This document shows positions 32,577 through 41,626 of a DNA stretch of 64,000 nucleotides, piece by piece. The notes beneath the pieces are model-generated. The model saw nothing but the letters and a program-made list of their open reading frames with translations. It was not told where the DNA came from and did not search any database. Numbering within the stretch: the stretch's first letter is position 1; each line of letters starts with the position of its first letter. Both the position numbers and the translations under genes were made by a program. Origin of the DNA: CAKZNE01 sp040222435 (GTDB lineage Bacteria > Bacteroidota > Bacteroidia > Flavobacteriales > Schleiferiaceae); NCBI GenBank assembly GCA_965212245.1, contig OZ243107.1:3534001-3598000 (forward strand), given 5' to 3'.

Positions 32577-32915
32577 TCAGTACCTCAGAATATCGTCCAG
32601 CCCCCTTTTTATTTCGTTTAATTGACTCTTGCTGATAACGCCTGTTCTTTTCCTTAGGCGTTGTTTGGAAACCGATCTTATGTGAAAGGTGAGTATCTCA
32701 GATGTTTTTTTTAAGCCGTTATGGTTATCAGGTTGCAGAACCACATTTCCCTTGTAATTTTTAATCACCGTGGTAAGCGGGCATACAATTACAATATCAA
32801 GGTATTTATTAAGCAGGTTTCCGCTAACAATTACTGCGGGTCTCCTTCCTGATTGTTCCCGGCCTTTGGTGGGATCAAAGTACATTTCCCAAATCTCACC
32901 CTGCTGCATCTTCAT
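32577..32915 (-). CDS. MazF/PemK-type toxin endoribonuclease
   Basis: 112 residues. The opening QQGEIWEMYFDPTKGREQSG followed by RRPAVIVSG is the conserved beta-hairpin and Arg-rich loop of the MazF/PemK/CcdB fold, and VCPLTTVIKNYKGNVVL carries the conserved CP(L/M)T motif with the catalytic Thr. Such toxins cut mRNA at short sequences. It overlaps the antitoxin gene by 20 bp and is downstream of it, the usual order for type II systems. Catalytic activity is expected from the intact motifs. Confidence 0.88.
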   Translation of the reverse strand: MKMQQGEIWEMYFDPTKGREQSGRRPAVIVSGNLLNKYLDIVIVCPLTTVIKNYKGNVVLQPDNHNGLKKTSEILTFHIRSVSKQRLRKRTGVISKSQLNEIKRGLDDILRY

Positions 32916-33144
32916 CTTCTAAACGGGTGAAGTATTCATGAATACCTTCTTCAGCAACTTGCATAAGGCTGGAATCCTGAGCGGCCTGTTTGTATGAACG
33001 CACATATTCAGCACGATTCAGCTGATCGAGATAAATCTCAAGGGCTTTTTCTATCAGCTTGTTTTTAGGCAGATTCAGTTTTTTAGAGGCTTCATTAAGC
33101 CTGTTCAAAAGCTCATCCGGTAAAGATGATGTAAAGGTAATCAT
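32896..33144 (-). CDS. Ribbon-helix-helix antitoxin of the MazF-type toxin
   Basis: 82 residues from the ATG at 33144; a TTG 8 codons upstream is open but gives no better N-terminus. MITFTSSLPDELLNRLNEAS is the beta-strand and first helix of a CopG/Arc-type ribbon-helix-helix domain, and KKLNLPKNKLIEKALEIYLD completes it. The acidic tail (EGIHEYFTRLEDEDAAG) should bind and block the toxin. It overlaps the toxin start by 20 bp. The dimer probably represses its own promoter just upstream. Confidence 0.82.
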   Translation of the reverse strand: MITFTSSLPDELLNRLNEASKKLNLPKNKLIEKALEIYLDQLNRAEYVRSYKQAAQDSSLMQVAEEGIHEYFTRLEDEDAAG

Positions 33145-33189
33145 TGCTATTCCATATTTATAAATCAAAAATATGAAATATATTTCAGC

Positions 33190-34974
33190 CTACATCTGCT
33201 CCGGCACTTCTATGCCCAGCAATTTCATACCCGATTTTATCACGTGGGCGGTGCTGGTTGAAAGCTGTAAACGAAATGCGATGGCCGCCTCATTTTCATC
33301 AATCAATACCGGTTGTTGCTGGTAAAAGGCATTGTAATATTTTACCAGGTCGTACACATAATTGGCAATTACAGCCGGGCTTTGCTCTTCAGCTGCCTGA
33401 TGCACCATTTGCGGATACAGCGCCAGCCACTTGATAATGTTCCGCTCCGTTTCAGCTATATCCGTATAGGCTCCGTCTTGCTTAAGGTTTAACTCATCGC
33501 CCTTGCGCAAAAGGGACTTGATCCTGGCGTGGGTATATTGAATAAAAGGACCGGTATTTCCCTGAAAGTCCACGGATTCTTCAGGGTTAAACAACATTCT
33601 CCTTTTCGGATCCACTTTAAGGATGAAGTATTTCAAAGCTCCCATTCCCACCATGTGGTAAAGTTGCTTTTTCTGTTCTTCGGTCATTCCTTCCGTTTTT
33701 CCAAGTTCCTCAGAAATATCCCGGGCGGTATCTTCCATCTGGGTGATAAGGTCATCCGCATCCACCACGGTTCCCTCGCGGGATTTCATTTTACCGGAAG
33801 GCAGGTCTACCATTCCGTATGATAAATGGTGCAGGTTAGCGGCCCAATCATAACCCAGTTTTTTCAGAATGAGGAAAAGAACTTTAAAGTGGTAATCCTG
33901 CTCATTACCCACGGTATAAATCATACCGTTCAGGTTCTGATCCTTAAAGTCGTCAAAGCGCTGAATGGCGGTTCCGATGTCCTGCGTCATATACACACTG
34001 GTGCCATCGCTGCGCAACAAGAGTTTTTCATCCAGACCTTCATCGGAAAGATCTACCCAAACCGAGCCGTCATCCTTACGGAAAAACACCCCTTTTTCAA
34101 GACCTTCCTCAACCACCTTTTTACCCAGTATATAGGTTTGGCTTTCATAATAATACTTATCAAAATCAACCCCCAGGCGTTCATAGGTTTTTTCAAAACC
34201 TGCGTATACCCAGCCATTCATTTTTTCCCACAGGGCAATGGTTTCAGGCTCATTCTGCTCCCATTTCTGCAACATCTGACGGGCTTCCAGCATAACAGGA
34301 GCTTCATCCTTTGCCATCTTTTCATCCCGGCCCTGCTCTACTAAGTCTTTTACCTGTGAGCGGTATACCTGATCAAACTTCACGTAATACTTACCCACCA
34401 GGTGGTCACCTTTCATACCGCTGGACTGAGGTGTTTCACCTTCGCCAAACTTTACCCAGGCTACCATGCTCTTGCAAATATGAATGCCCCGGTCATTAAT
34501 GATCTGGGCTTTGATCACCTTTTTACCGGCTGCTTTTAGCATTTCAGCTACGGAATAACCTAAAAGGTTATTTCGTATATGCCCCAGGTGCAAGGGCTTA
34601 TTGGTGTTTGGCGAGGAATACTCTACCATTATAGTGTCATCAGCCGGTGCCTGATGGCCGTAGTTTTCAGCACTCACGATCTGCTGTAACTGATGCAGCC
34701 AAAAAGAATCGGCAATATGCAGGTTTAAAAAACCCTTTACTACGTTATAACCGGATATTTCATTTACCTTCTCTACCAGGTACTTACCCATTTCCGTTCC
34801 GGTTTGCTCCGGTCCTTTACGGCTACTCTTCAGGTATGGGAAAACCACCAGGGTAAGGTCTCCTTCAAACTCTTTGCGGGTTTGCTGGAGTTCAGGAGCA
34901 GGTATTTCCAGTTGATACAGATCTTTTAAAGCGGCCTGGGCAGCCTGAGCAATGGTGTGTTGCAGTTTGTCCAT
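33190..34974 (-). CDS. argS: Arginyl-tRNA synthetase
   Basis: 594 residues of the class I ArgRS. The N-terminal Arg-tRNA additional domain leads to the ATP signature SSPNTNKPLHLGHIRNN (HIGH variant HLGH at 129-132). The family-typical GKMKSREGT stands in place of KMSKS. The anticodon-binding helical domain ends the protein (NYVYDLVKYYNAFYQQQPVL, then STAHVIKSGMKLLGIEVPE). The arginase-family gene lies 7 bp upstream on the same strand, so arginine use and breakdown are encoded together; argS is the second gene of that pair. Confidence 0.96.
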   Translation of the reverse strand: MDKLQHTIAQAAQAALKDLYQLEIPAPELQQTRKEFEGDLTLVVFPYLKSSRKGPEQTGTEMGKYLVEKVNEISGYNVVKGFLNLHIADSFWLHQLQQIVSAENYGHQAPADDTIMVEYSSPNTNKPLHLGHIRNNLLGYSVAEMLKAAGKKVIKAQIINDRGIHICKSMVAWVKFGEGETPQSSGMKGDHLVGKYYVKFDQVYRSQVKDLVEQGRDEKMAKDEAPVMLEARQMLQKWEQNEPETIALWEKMNGWVYAGFEKTYERLGVDFDKYYYESQTYILGKKVVEEGLEKGVFFRKDDGSVWVDLSDEGLDEKLLLRSDGTSVYMTQDIGTAIQRFDDFKDQNLNGMIYTVGNEQDYHFKVLFLILKKLGYDWAANLHHLSYGMVDLPSGKMKSREGTVVDADDLITQMEDTARDISEELGKTEGMTEEQKKQLYHMVGMGALKYFILKVDPKRRMLFNPEESVDFQGNTGPFIQYTHARIKSLLRKGDELNLKQDGAYTDIAETERNIIKWLALYPQMVHQAAEEQSPAVIANYVYDLVKYYNAFYQQQPVLIDENEAAIAFRLQLSTSTAHVIKSGMKLLGIEVPEQM

Positions 34975-34981
34975 TTACGGA

Positions 34982-35929
34982 TCAGGATAAATTTTGGTTA
35001 ATTTTTTCGGTAGTGGCCATTAATATGCGCAAGGCCGTTTCGGCCATCTGGTTACGATCATCCAGCAGGGGGTTGATCTCTGTCATTTCAAAACAACAAA
35101 TACGCTGATCTTCCAGCAGGTGCAGAATAAGCTCCCGCGCTTCATCTTCCATCAGCCCGCCTGGCACCGGAGTTCCGGTACCACGGCTAATACTGGGGTC
35201 CATACTGTCTACATCAAAGGAAATGTATACTATATCACAGTCTTTTAAATGTTGCCTGGCCTGTTGGGCTACCGCTTCTACGCCTTTGCTTCGCAATTCA
35301 TCAGTGGTTACATTCGGTATACTGTGCTTTTCCATCAGGCGTTCTTCCGGCCCTTCTGTATCACGTACACCTACAAAAAACAAGTCGGAGTGTAGTACCC
35401 TTTGATTACTTCCTTTCAGCTCATTCCAGTGCCAAATGGTTTCCTCGGCCGGCTGGTTATTCTGGTTTTCCAGGTTGTCTTCGTGTAAAGCGGTTCCCAG
35501 GGGCATACCGTGTACATTGCCGGAGGGGCTGGTGTAGGGTGAGTGAAGATCAGCGTGTGCATCAATCCAGATCACACCCAAACGCTTTTTAGGATAAGCG
35601 GTTTTAATTCCGGCAATAGTACCTCCTGCATTGCTATGATCTCCGGAAATAACCACCGGGAATTTATGGTCCTTGAATGCTCCGGATACATCCTTCTCAA
35701 TATTGCGGTACATTTCTTCAATACCATCCAACCGTTTGGCAAATTTCCGGGTACTCTTTTTAAAGAGGCGATCATTCAGGGTTTTAACATTTTTAACAGG
35801 GTATTTTTTGAAAAAACCTATGTCGGTTTTAAAGCTGGCCATACGGAGGGCTTCAAATCCCAGGCTGGCACCACGGGTTCCAGCTCCCAATTCCGACATT
35901 ACATTTAAAATCTGTAGTTTTTTTGACAT
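34982..35929 (-). CDS. Arginase-family ureohydrolase
   Basis: 315 residues. The two manganese ions would be bound by the His of GDHSNAGG (96-103), the acidic DAHADLHSP cluster (123-131) and SFDVDSMDPSISRGTGTPVP (about 233-252), and the enzyme also has EMTEINPLLD. The GTPVPGG turn and the DVD pair fit arginase more than agmatinase, but formimidoylglutamase-like proteins share them, so the substrate is not certain. First gene before argS, 7 bp apart. It presumably breaks down arginine to ornithine and urea. Confidence 0.85.
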   Translation of the reverse strand: MSKKLQILNVMSELGAGTRGASLGFEALRMASFKTDIGFFKKYPVKNVKTLNDRLFKKSTRKFAKRLDGIEEMYRNIEKDVSGAFKDHKFPVVISGDHSNAGGTIAGIKTAYPKKRLGVIWIDAHADLHSPYTSPSGNVHGMPLGTALHEDNLENQNNQPAEETIWHWNELKGSNQRVLHSDLFFVGVRDTEGPEERLMEKHSIPNVTTDELRSKGVEAVAQQARQHLKDCDIVYISFDVDSMDPSISRGTGTPVPGGLMEDEARELILHLLEDQRICCFEMTEINPLLDDRNQMAETALRILMATTEKINQNLS

Positions 35930-35996
35930 CTATCTTTCTTTGAGGCACGCAAAGTTAGTTAAGCTTTTGGGAATGACTCACTCAGGGGGAATCAAC

Positions 35997-36004
35997 TATA
36001 TTTG
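35997..36004 (+). promoter_or_regulatory. TAnnTTTG promoter of the ECF sigma gene
   Basis: TATATTTG ends 11 bp before the ATG at 36016. It is a full match to the Bacteroidota -7 box, so the ECF factor is expected to be read by the primary sigma factor. The predicted leader is very short. Confidence 0.5.
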
Positions 36005-36015
36005 GCCCCTGTTAT

Positions 36016-36588
36016 ATGGAAACGCCACTACCTGAAAATACAGACTTATTAAGGGATCTTAAAGACGGTAAAGAGGAAGCTTACCGCAAGGTTTTTTTTG
36101 AACACTTTGAAGCTCTTACACACTTTGCTCATAAATATCTGAAAGATTGGGATTCATCACGCGATGTAGTACAGGAAGTATTTTCCCTTCTTTTTGAAAA
36201 ACGGGACCAGTTGGATATTACCACCTCTCTGAAGTCTTATCTGTACCGGGCCGTATCCAACCGCAGTATAAACAGCATTAAAAGTCAGAAGATCCACGCT
36301 GAACATCATGAGGTAATCAAAAGCCGGGGAAATGAATTTGCGGAAGATCATAGCATAGAACTAAATGAACTGGAGCTTCAGATACATAAAGTCATCAATA
36401 CACTCCCGGAGCAGTGCCGGCATATTTTCAAGCTGAGCCGTTTTGAGCATAAAACCAATGATGAAATTGCCAACGAGCTCGGAATTTCAAAGCGAACGGT
36501 AGAGACTCAGATTAGCAAAGCTTTAAAGACTCTTCGCAACTCTTTGAAAATCATAATCCTGCAATTTTTTTTACATTTTTTTCAGTAA
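36016..36588 (+). CDS. ECF RNA polymerase sigma factor (Bacteroidota FecI-like type)
   Basis: 190 residues. Region 2 is seen in ALTHFAHKYLKDWDSSRDVV followed by QEVFSLLFEKR; region 4 is the helix-turn-helix KTNDEIANELGISKRTVETQ followed by ISKALKTLRNSL. This is the RpoE/FecI group that pairs with FecR anti-sigma factors and TonB-dependent receptors in Bacteroidota. A small lipoprotein gene with a terminator lies between it and fecR, which is not the simple sigma-fecR order. Its hydrophobic tail (IIILQFFLHFFQ) is unusual for a soluble sigma factor. Confidence 0.88.
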   Translation: METPLPENTDLLRDLKDGKEEAYRKVFFEHFEALTHFAHKYLKDWDSSRDVVQEVFSLLFEKRDQLDITTSLKSYLYRAVSNRSINSIKSQKIHAEHHEVIKSRGNEFAEDHSIELNELELQIHKVINTLPEQCRHIFKLSRFEHKTNDEIANELGISKRTVETQISKALKTLRNSLKIIILQFFLHFFQ

Positions 36589-36660
36589 GGCGTACGTGTG
36601 GCAGCCTTCTTAGTTGTCATAGAAGTGTAAAAGCAAAAAACTTAAAAACACTTTACACCT

Positions 36661-37092
36661 ATGAAAAAACAAATTTTAGCCCTGGCCGCTCTTTTAGTAG
36701 TTGGACTTAGCTCATGCAACAAAGACGATGACAAGAGTACTACCGAAGATCGTCCTAAAACCAAAATTGAAATCCTTACGGCCAGTGCCTGGAATATTCA
36801 AAGCGTTAAGGTTACCGAAGAAATCGGGGACAGCATTACCAATGAGTATCAAATGCCAATGCTGGGCACCATCACTTTTAAAACTGACAAAACTGTAATC
36901 ATCCAGATTCCTGGTGAAGATGCAGAAGAATCTGTCTGGGCCATTAATGATAAAGCGCTTTGGATAGATGAAGAACTCTACACCCTGGTGGAGCTGACTG
37001 ACACCAAGCTGGAAATCATGCAGGAAGTTGAGGAAACGGATCCTGAAATAGGAAATATTTTTTACCGAACTGAAATAAAACTTAACCGATAA
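36661..37092 (+). CDS. Small lipoprotein, lipocalin-like
   Basis: 143 residues with a lipoprotein signal (LALAALLVVGLSSC, lipobox Cys at residue 19). The mature part is charged and beta-rich: KIEILTASAWNIQSVKV, then MLGTITFKTDKTVIIQIPG, and YRTEIKLNR at the end. This pattern (a W, then TF..D.T) occurs in the lipocalin-like domains of Bacteroidota lipoproteins. Lies between the ECF sigma and FecR genes and is followed by a strong terminator, so it belongs to the sigma transcript. Function unknown. Confidence 0.72.
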   Translation: MKKQILALAALLVVGLSSCNKDDDKSTTEDRPKTKIEILTASAWNIQSVKVTEEIGDSITNEYQMPMLGTITFKTDKTVIIQIPGEDAEESVWAINDKALWIDEELYTLVELTDTKLEIMQEVEETDPEIGNIFYRTEIKLNR

Positions 37093-37096
37093 TGAC

Positions 37097-37127
37097 AAAC
37101 CGGGGTGATTAAACCACCCCGGTTTTT
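37097..37127 (+). terminator. Rho-independent terminator between the lipoprotein gene and fecR
   Basis: An 11-bp perfect stem, AAACCGGGGTG (37097-37107) with CACCCCGGTTT (37115-37125), encloses ATTAAAC and runs into TTTTT. It separates the sigma factor transcript from that of fecR. Confidence 0.88.
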
Positions 37128-37163
37128 CCCATTTACAATACCTTATCAATGCATGTATACACC

Positions 37164-37171
37164 TACCTTTA
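37164..37171 (+). promoter_or_regulatory. Near-consensus promoter box before fecR
   Basis: TACCTTTA differs from TAnnTTTG in its last base and lies 19 bp before the ATG at 37191. As the preceding gene is terminated at 37127, some promoter must be here. Confidence 0.35.
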
Positions 37172-37190
37172 GCCCCTAAAAACCAGCAGC

Positions 37191-38159
37191 ATGTGGCCCG
37201 ATGAAAACATATCCGAACTGATCATAAAGCACCTTGCCGGAGAAACCTCTTCGTCCGAGGAGCAAAGCCTGCAGGAATGGCTCTCAATCCGTACGGAAAA
37301 CCAAAAAGAGTACGATGCTATCGCGCTGCTTTGGGAAACTTCCGGCCGCATTTCCGCTACACCACCCCATATTGATGTAGAAGCAGAATGGAAGGTATTC
37401 AGAAACCGCCATTTCCGTAATGAAGTCCCGGTTATACCCTTACGCTTTAAACAAGTCCTTCGTTATGCAGCGGTATTGTTAATAGGTGTTTTAGGAGGTA
37501 CCTGGTATTTTAGCGGCCATACCACCTACCAAACCGCTACCGGAGAACGTCAATTGGTAACCTTAAGTGATGGCACTGAAATACTGCTATCCGAAAATAC
37601 CGTGCTGGAGGTTCCCCGTACTTTCAACTGGACCCACCGGCAATTAAACCTTTCCGGAGAAGCCTTTTTTGAAGTAGCTAAAAACCCGGAGAAGCCTTTT
37701 ATTGCAGCTGGGCCCAAAACTGCCTTGCAGGTACTGGGTACTGCTTTCCATTTAATAGCTACTGAGCTTGAGAATAAAGTAGAGGTGAGCGAAGGAAAAG
37801 TAGCGTACTGGACTTCACAACACCGTGATACCGTGATATTGATTCAGCAGGAGTCTGCTGTTTTTCAAAAAAATATATTACAAAAAAGCATCATTACAGA
37901 TGAACACTATAAAAGCTGGCAAGATGGCATTTTCAGCTTTGATCAAAAATTATTGGCCGGGGTACTCAAGCAATTGCAGGACCATTACATCTTTGATGTT
38001 ACAGATCCCAATGGAATACTGGAAGGTGATTGCACGTTTACCGGCAGCTTTAAAGGCCAGGACCTGGATGATATACTTAAAGAATTAGCCTTGGTTACAG
38101 GTCTGGAATATCATTATGATAACGGTAGATTAACCCTCCAAAATCTGGATTGTCCGTAA
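37191..38159 (+). CDS. FecR-type anti-sigma factor
   Basis: 322 residues. The N-terminal cytoplasmic domain (ISELIIKHLAGETSSSEEQS, then LQEWLS) binds the sigma factor. One membrane helix lies at about 90-106 (VLRYAAVLLIGVLGGTWYF). The periplasmic FecR domain follows (TATGERQLVTLSDGTEILLS, then ENTVLEVPRTF, then NLSGEAFFEVAKNPEKPFI), and a C-terminal DUF4974-like region (FSFDQKLLAGVLKQLQDHY) ends the protein. It relays the receptor signal to the ECF sigma factor. The receptor gene starts inside its stop codon (TAATG). Confidence 0.92.
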   Translation: MWPDENISELIIKHLAGETSSSEEQSLQEWLSIRTENQKEYDAIALLWETSGRISATPPHIDVEAEWKVFRNRHFRNEVPVIPLRFKQVLRYAAVLLIGVLGGTWYFSGHTTYQTATGERQLVTLSDGTEILLSENTVLEVPRTFNWTHRQLNLSGEAFFEVAKNPEKPFIAAGPKTALQVLGTAFHLIATELENKVEVSEGKVAYWTSQHRDTVILIQQESAVFQKNILQKSIITDEHYKSWQDGIFSFDQKLLAGVLKQLQDHYIFDVTDPNGILEGDCTFTGSFKGQDLDDILKELALVTGLEYHYDNGRLTLQNLDCP

Positions 38160-40681
38160 TGCAGTTCAGGCACCTTAACCTCATAGTGGTTTTTATACTG
38201 ATCAGCTTTGCGGTAAACGCCCAAAGCAGTTTGCTGGATCGAAAACTTCAATTGAAAGAAGAGCAATATACCGCTAAGCAGTTAGTAGACGCTATCCGTC
38301 AGGCGGGAATCACACTTAATTTTTCAGGTAGTTTGCCGGTGGATACTACCTATCAGGGGAAAAAGGAACTAAGGGTAAAGGAGATACTGGGCCTGGTGTT
38401 TGACCAAAAGCGCTACACCTTTATCCAAAGGAATGACAAGATATTGGTGATCCCTACCGTACGAAAAAAAGGCTATACCTTTTCCGGATATGTGGAAGAA
38501 GAAGGTTCCCAGGAGCGGTTAATAGGTGTAAATATCTACCTGCCCACTTACAATCTTGGTACAACTTCCAATGAATTTGGTTTTTTCAGCCTCATTGTGC
38601 CAGACCCCGTTCCGGTGGAAGTGATCGTATCTTTTTTGGGATACCAAAAAAAAAGGCTGGACCTGAAGCCGGAGGATACCCTTTTTACATCACCCATCCG
38701 TCTGAAACCTGAAAGCCACCAGTTAAAAGCCGTAACGGTTAAAGCAGACCGCATGATAGCTCAACTTACCCAAATGAGCCAGATAAGCCTCCTGCCTTTA
38801 CAAATAGCTTCTGCTCCTGCTTTTTTCGGAGAGGCTGATATCCTGAAAACTATTCAATTATTGCCCGGTGTGCAACGCGGCTCAGAAGGCAACATCAATT
38901 TTTTGGTGCGGGGTGGTAATGCAGATCAAAACCTGATTCTGCTGGATGGGGTGCCGGTATACAATGCTTCTCACCTGTTTGGTTTTTTATCCGTATTTAA
39001 TTCGGATGCGCTAAAAAGTGTAGAGCTTACCAAGGGAGGGTTCCCGGCCCGTTACGGTGGGCGCCTGAGTTCCATCCTGGAGGTAAATATGAAAGAAGGG
39101 AATATGCAGGAGTTTCACGGAGCCGGATCCATTGGTTTGCTTACCAGTAAGCTTACACTGGAAGGCCCGATCGTTAAAGATCGTACCTCTTTTATGATCT
39201 CCGGAAGGCGTACCTATTTTGACCTTCTTTTACAGCCTTTTTTGGATAATGCCGGAACCAGTGCCGGGTATTATTTTGGCGACCTCAACTTTAAAATAAA
39301 CCATAAATTTTCACGAAAGGACAGATTATACCTAAGCTTTTATACAGGACGCGATAAATTATACAGCAACTCTGACAATTCTGATATCAACTTTAAATGG
39401 GGAAATTATACCAGCGTATTACGCTGGAACCATTTGTACTCTGACAAGCTTTTTGGAAACCTCAGTGCCATTTTTTCGCAATACCGCCTGAGTCTTAACT
39501 ACAATTATTTCATAGATTTAACCGGAGGTGAGACCAGGGCCGACTTTCAATCACTGGTGCGGGATTACGGTTTGCGTTATGATTTTGATTATACTCTGAA
39601 TTCCAATCACCAGATAAAAACCGGGCTTTCAGCTACCTACCATCTTTTTAAACCCGGAGCACTTATAATAGAGGAACCTACTCAAACCCTGGATTCTATA
39701 TTTAACTTAACTCCTGCTATTCGTTCGGCTGATGCCTTTGCCTATGTAGAAGATAACTGGCAAATAAGCCAGCGCTGGAAGCTGAACTATGGCCTGCACT
39801 TCTCCAGTTATTTTACCGGCTCCAAAACCTTCACCTCTCTTCAGCCACGCCTTTCCGCACGCTACCTTATCAATGATAACTGGTCTCTAAAAGGCAGTTA
39901 CTCTTATATGAAACAATTTGTACACTTATTGGCCAGCACCGGCTCCAGCTTACCTACAGATCTGTGGGTATCCACTTCCAGCCGTGTACCTCCGCAAAAT
40001 GCGCATCAAATTGCTTTTGGAACTACCCATAACCGGGGCGGGTCGGCATGGGAATATACCAGTGAGGTATATTATAAGCATTACTCAGACCTTATTACAT
40101 ATAAAGATGCCGCCAGCCGTGCCTTTTTAAGCAACTGGGAAAACCAGGTATTAACCGGAGGTATAGGCCGCTCCTACGGTTGGGAATTTTTGATCCGAAA
40201 AACGGAAGGCCGCACAACTGGCTGGCTGGGGTACACTCTCTCCTGGTCCGAGCGTAAGTTTACTGAAATAAACCAGGGCAGTTGGTTTCCTTTTAAATAT
40301 GATCGCAGGCACGATTTAAAAATCACCGTAAACCATCAGTTCACTCCCAAATTCGGACTTAGTGCCAACTGGGTATACAATACCGGTCAAAAAGCCACCT
40401 TACCCGTTAGTACTTATATTGATGCTTACGGGCAAACGGTAGTGCGTTACAGCAAGCGCAATGGCTTCGCTTACCCCGATTATCACCGCCTGGATCTGGG
40501 TTTAAACTGGTACAAAAAAACCAAATGGGGCGAACGCACCTGGTCCCTAAGTATTTACAATGCCTATAATCGTAACAATCCGTATTACATATATTTTGAA
40601 ACGGAGAACAATCAAAGAGTGGCCAAACAGGTGGGCATATTTCCCATTTTACCCAGTATAGCTTATAATTTCCGATTTTAA
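38159..40681 (+). CDS. TonB-dependent outer membrane receptor with STN signalling domain
   Basis: 840 residues from the ATG at 38159. Order: signal peptide (1-22, ending VNA), an STN (secretin/TonB N-terminal) domain (QLKEEQYTAKQLVDAIRQAG), a carboxypeptidase-regulatory-like domain (YTFSGYVEEEGSQERLIGVN), a plug (LPGVQRGSEGNINFLVRGGN, then VPVYNASHLFGFLSVFN), and a 22-strand-type barrel closing with FPILPSIAYNFRF. The STN domain is the one that talks to FecR, so this receptor, not its paralogue, is the likely signal transducer. Followed one base after its stop by a DUF4249 lipoprotein. Ligand unknown. Confidence 0.92.
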   Translation: MQFRHLNLIVVFILISFAVNAQSSLLDRKLQLKEEQYTAKQLVDAIRQAGITLNFSGSLPVDTTYQGKKELRVKEILGLVFDQKRYTFIQRNDKILVIPTVRKKGYTFSGYVEEEGSQERLIGVNIYLPTYNLGTTSNEFGFFSLIVPDPVPVEVIVSFLGYQKKRLDLKPEDTLFTSPIRLKPESHQLKAVTVKADRMIAQLTQMSQISLLPLQIASAPAFFGEADILKTIQLLPGVQRGSEGNINFLVRGGNADQNLILLDGVPVYNASHLFGFLSVFNSDALKSVELTKGGFPARYGGRLSSILEVNMKEGNMQEFHGAGSIGLLTSKLTLEGPIVKDRTSFMISGRRTYFDLLLQPFLDNAGTSAGYYFGDLNFKINHKFSRKDRLYLSFYTGRDKLYSNSDNSDINFKWGNYTSVLRWNHLYSDKLFGNLSAIFSQYRLSLNYNYFIDLTGGETRADFQSLVRDYGLRYDFDYTLNSNHQIKTGLSATYHLFKPGALIIEEPTQTLDSIFNLTPAIRSADAFAYVEDNWQISQRWKLNYGLHFSSYFTGSKTFTSLQPRLSARYLINDNWSLKGSYSYMKQFVHLLASTGSSLPTDLWVSTSSRVPPQNAHQIAFGTTHNRGGSAWEYTSEVYYKHYSDLITYKDAASRAFLSNWENQVLTGGIGRSYGWEFLIRKTEGRTTGWLGYTLSWSERKFTEINQGSWFPFKYDRRHDLKITVNHQFTPKFGLSANWVYNTGQKATLPVSTYIDAYGQTVVRYSKRNGFAYPDYHRLDLGLNWYKKTKWGERTWSLSIYNAYNRNNPYYIYFETENNQRVAKQVGIFPILPSIAYNFRF

Positions 40682-40682
40682 G

Positions 40683-41588
40683 ATGAGACAATTCCTTCCC
40701 CTGTTTTATTTAGGATTCAGCCTTGTACTACTTTCCTGCATCAAGGATGTGAATATTGATATTCCGGGCAGTACACCCCAGCCCGTGCTTAACGTACTAT
40801 TACAAACCGGAGACAGTATAGTAAATGCATCCATTAACATTTCAGTGCCTTACCAAAGTACGCGGCAACCTTCTTACGTGGGTAATGCGGCAGTAAACTT
40901 ATATGAAAACGGAGTGTGGGCCGGACTTTTGGAAGTATGCGAACGCAATCCATTCTTTAACAACAATACCAATGACACACAATATGTATACTGTATTCCA
41001 TACCCCGTGCAGGCGGGTTATACCTATAGAGTAGTGGCTGATATTCCAGGGTTTCCAACCATTTCCGGGCAAACTACAGTGCCGGGCAAAGCGGAAATCA
41101 GCACTATTCGTTTAGACTCCGCCACGCAGTTGCTTACCTTCCGTATTTCGGACAATGAACCGGCTATCAATTATTACCGCATTGAAATACACAACGTGGA
41201 CACTTTATCCCCGGGCCTGTCATCGCAATTAAGTTTTAGTACCAAAGATTATAGCCTGGAGCTTCTGGGTGCTTCTAATGAACTGGTTGATTTACCGATT
41301 GACGATCCGATTGGGACTTATGTCTTCACCACGGATGAACTTTTTCCGGGGGGAGCCAAGGAGATTCAGCTTACTCTTTTTCTGGAAGACCCGCTTAACT
41401 CTTCCCAGCTTTCCATATTGATTACCAAATGCAGCAAGGAGTTTTATGAATTCTCACGCACCAATATTCTGAACACTTTTAACGGAGGAAACCCTTTTAA
41501 TGAACCGGTACAGATTTATACCAATATTGAGGATGGGCTTGGTATTGTAGGCGCATTTAACCAGCAGTATTACTCTGTAGAATTTTAA
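40683..41588 (+). CDS. DUF4249 lipoprotein (receptor-associated, first copy)
   Basis: 301 residues. Signal peptide with lipobox (LGFSLVLLSC, Cys at residue 19). DUF4249 members are lipoproteins encoded next to TonB-dependent receptors in Bacteroidota and probably help capture the ligand. Visible runs are DVNIDIPGSTPQPVLNVLLQ, PVQAGYTYRVVADIPGF, and a long C-terminal part ending NIEDGLGIVGAFNQQYYSVE. It starts one base after the TAA of the receptor gene. It shares the domain plan but only limited sequence with the second copy at 43943-44860. Confidence 0.85.
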   Translation: MRQFLPLFYLGFSLVLLSCIKDVNIDIPGSTPQPVLNVLLQTGDSIVNASINISVPYQSTRQPSYVGNAAVNLYENGVWAGLLEVCERNPFFNNNTNDTQYVYCIPYPVQAGYTYRVVADIPGFPTISGQTTVPGKAEISTIRLDSATQLLTFRISDNEPAINYYRIEIHNVDTLSPGLSSQLSFSTKDYSLELLGASNELVDLPIDDPIGTYVFTTDELFPGGAKEIQLTLFLEDPLNSSQLSILITKCSKEFYEFSRTNILNTFNGGNPFNEPVQIYTNIEDGLGIVGAFNQQYYSVEF

Positions 41589-41626
41589 AACTAAAACAAC
41601 GTTATCACGAAAACCCGAACCAAATT

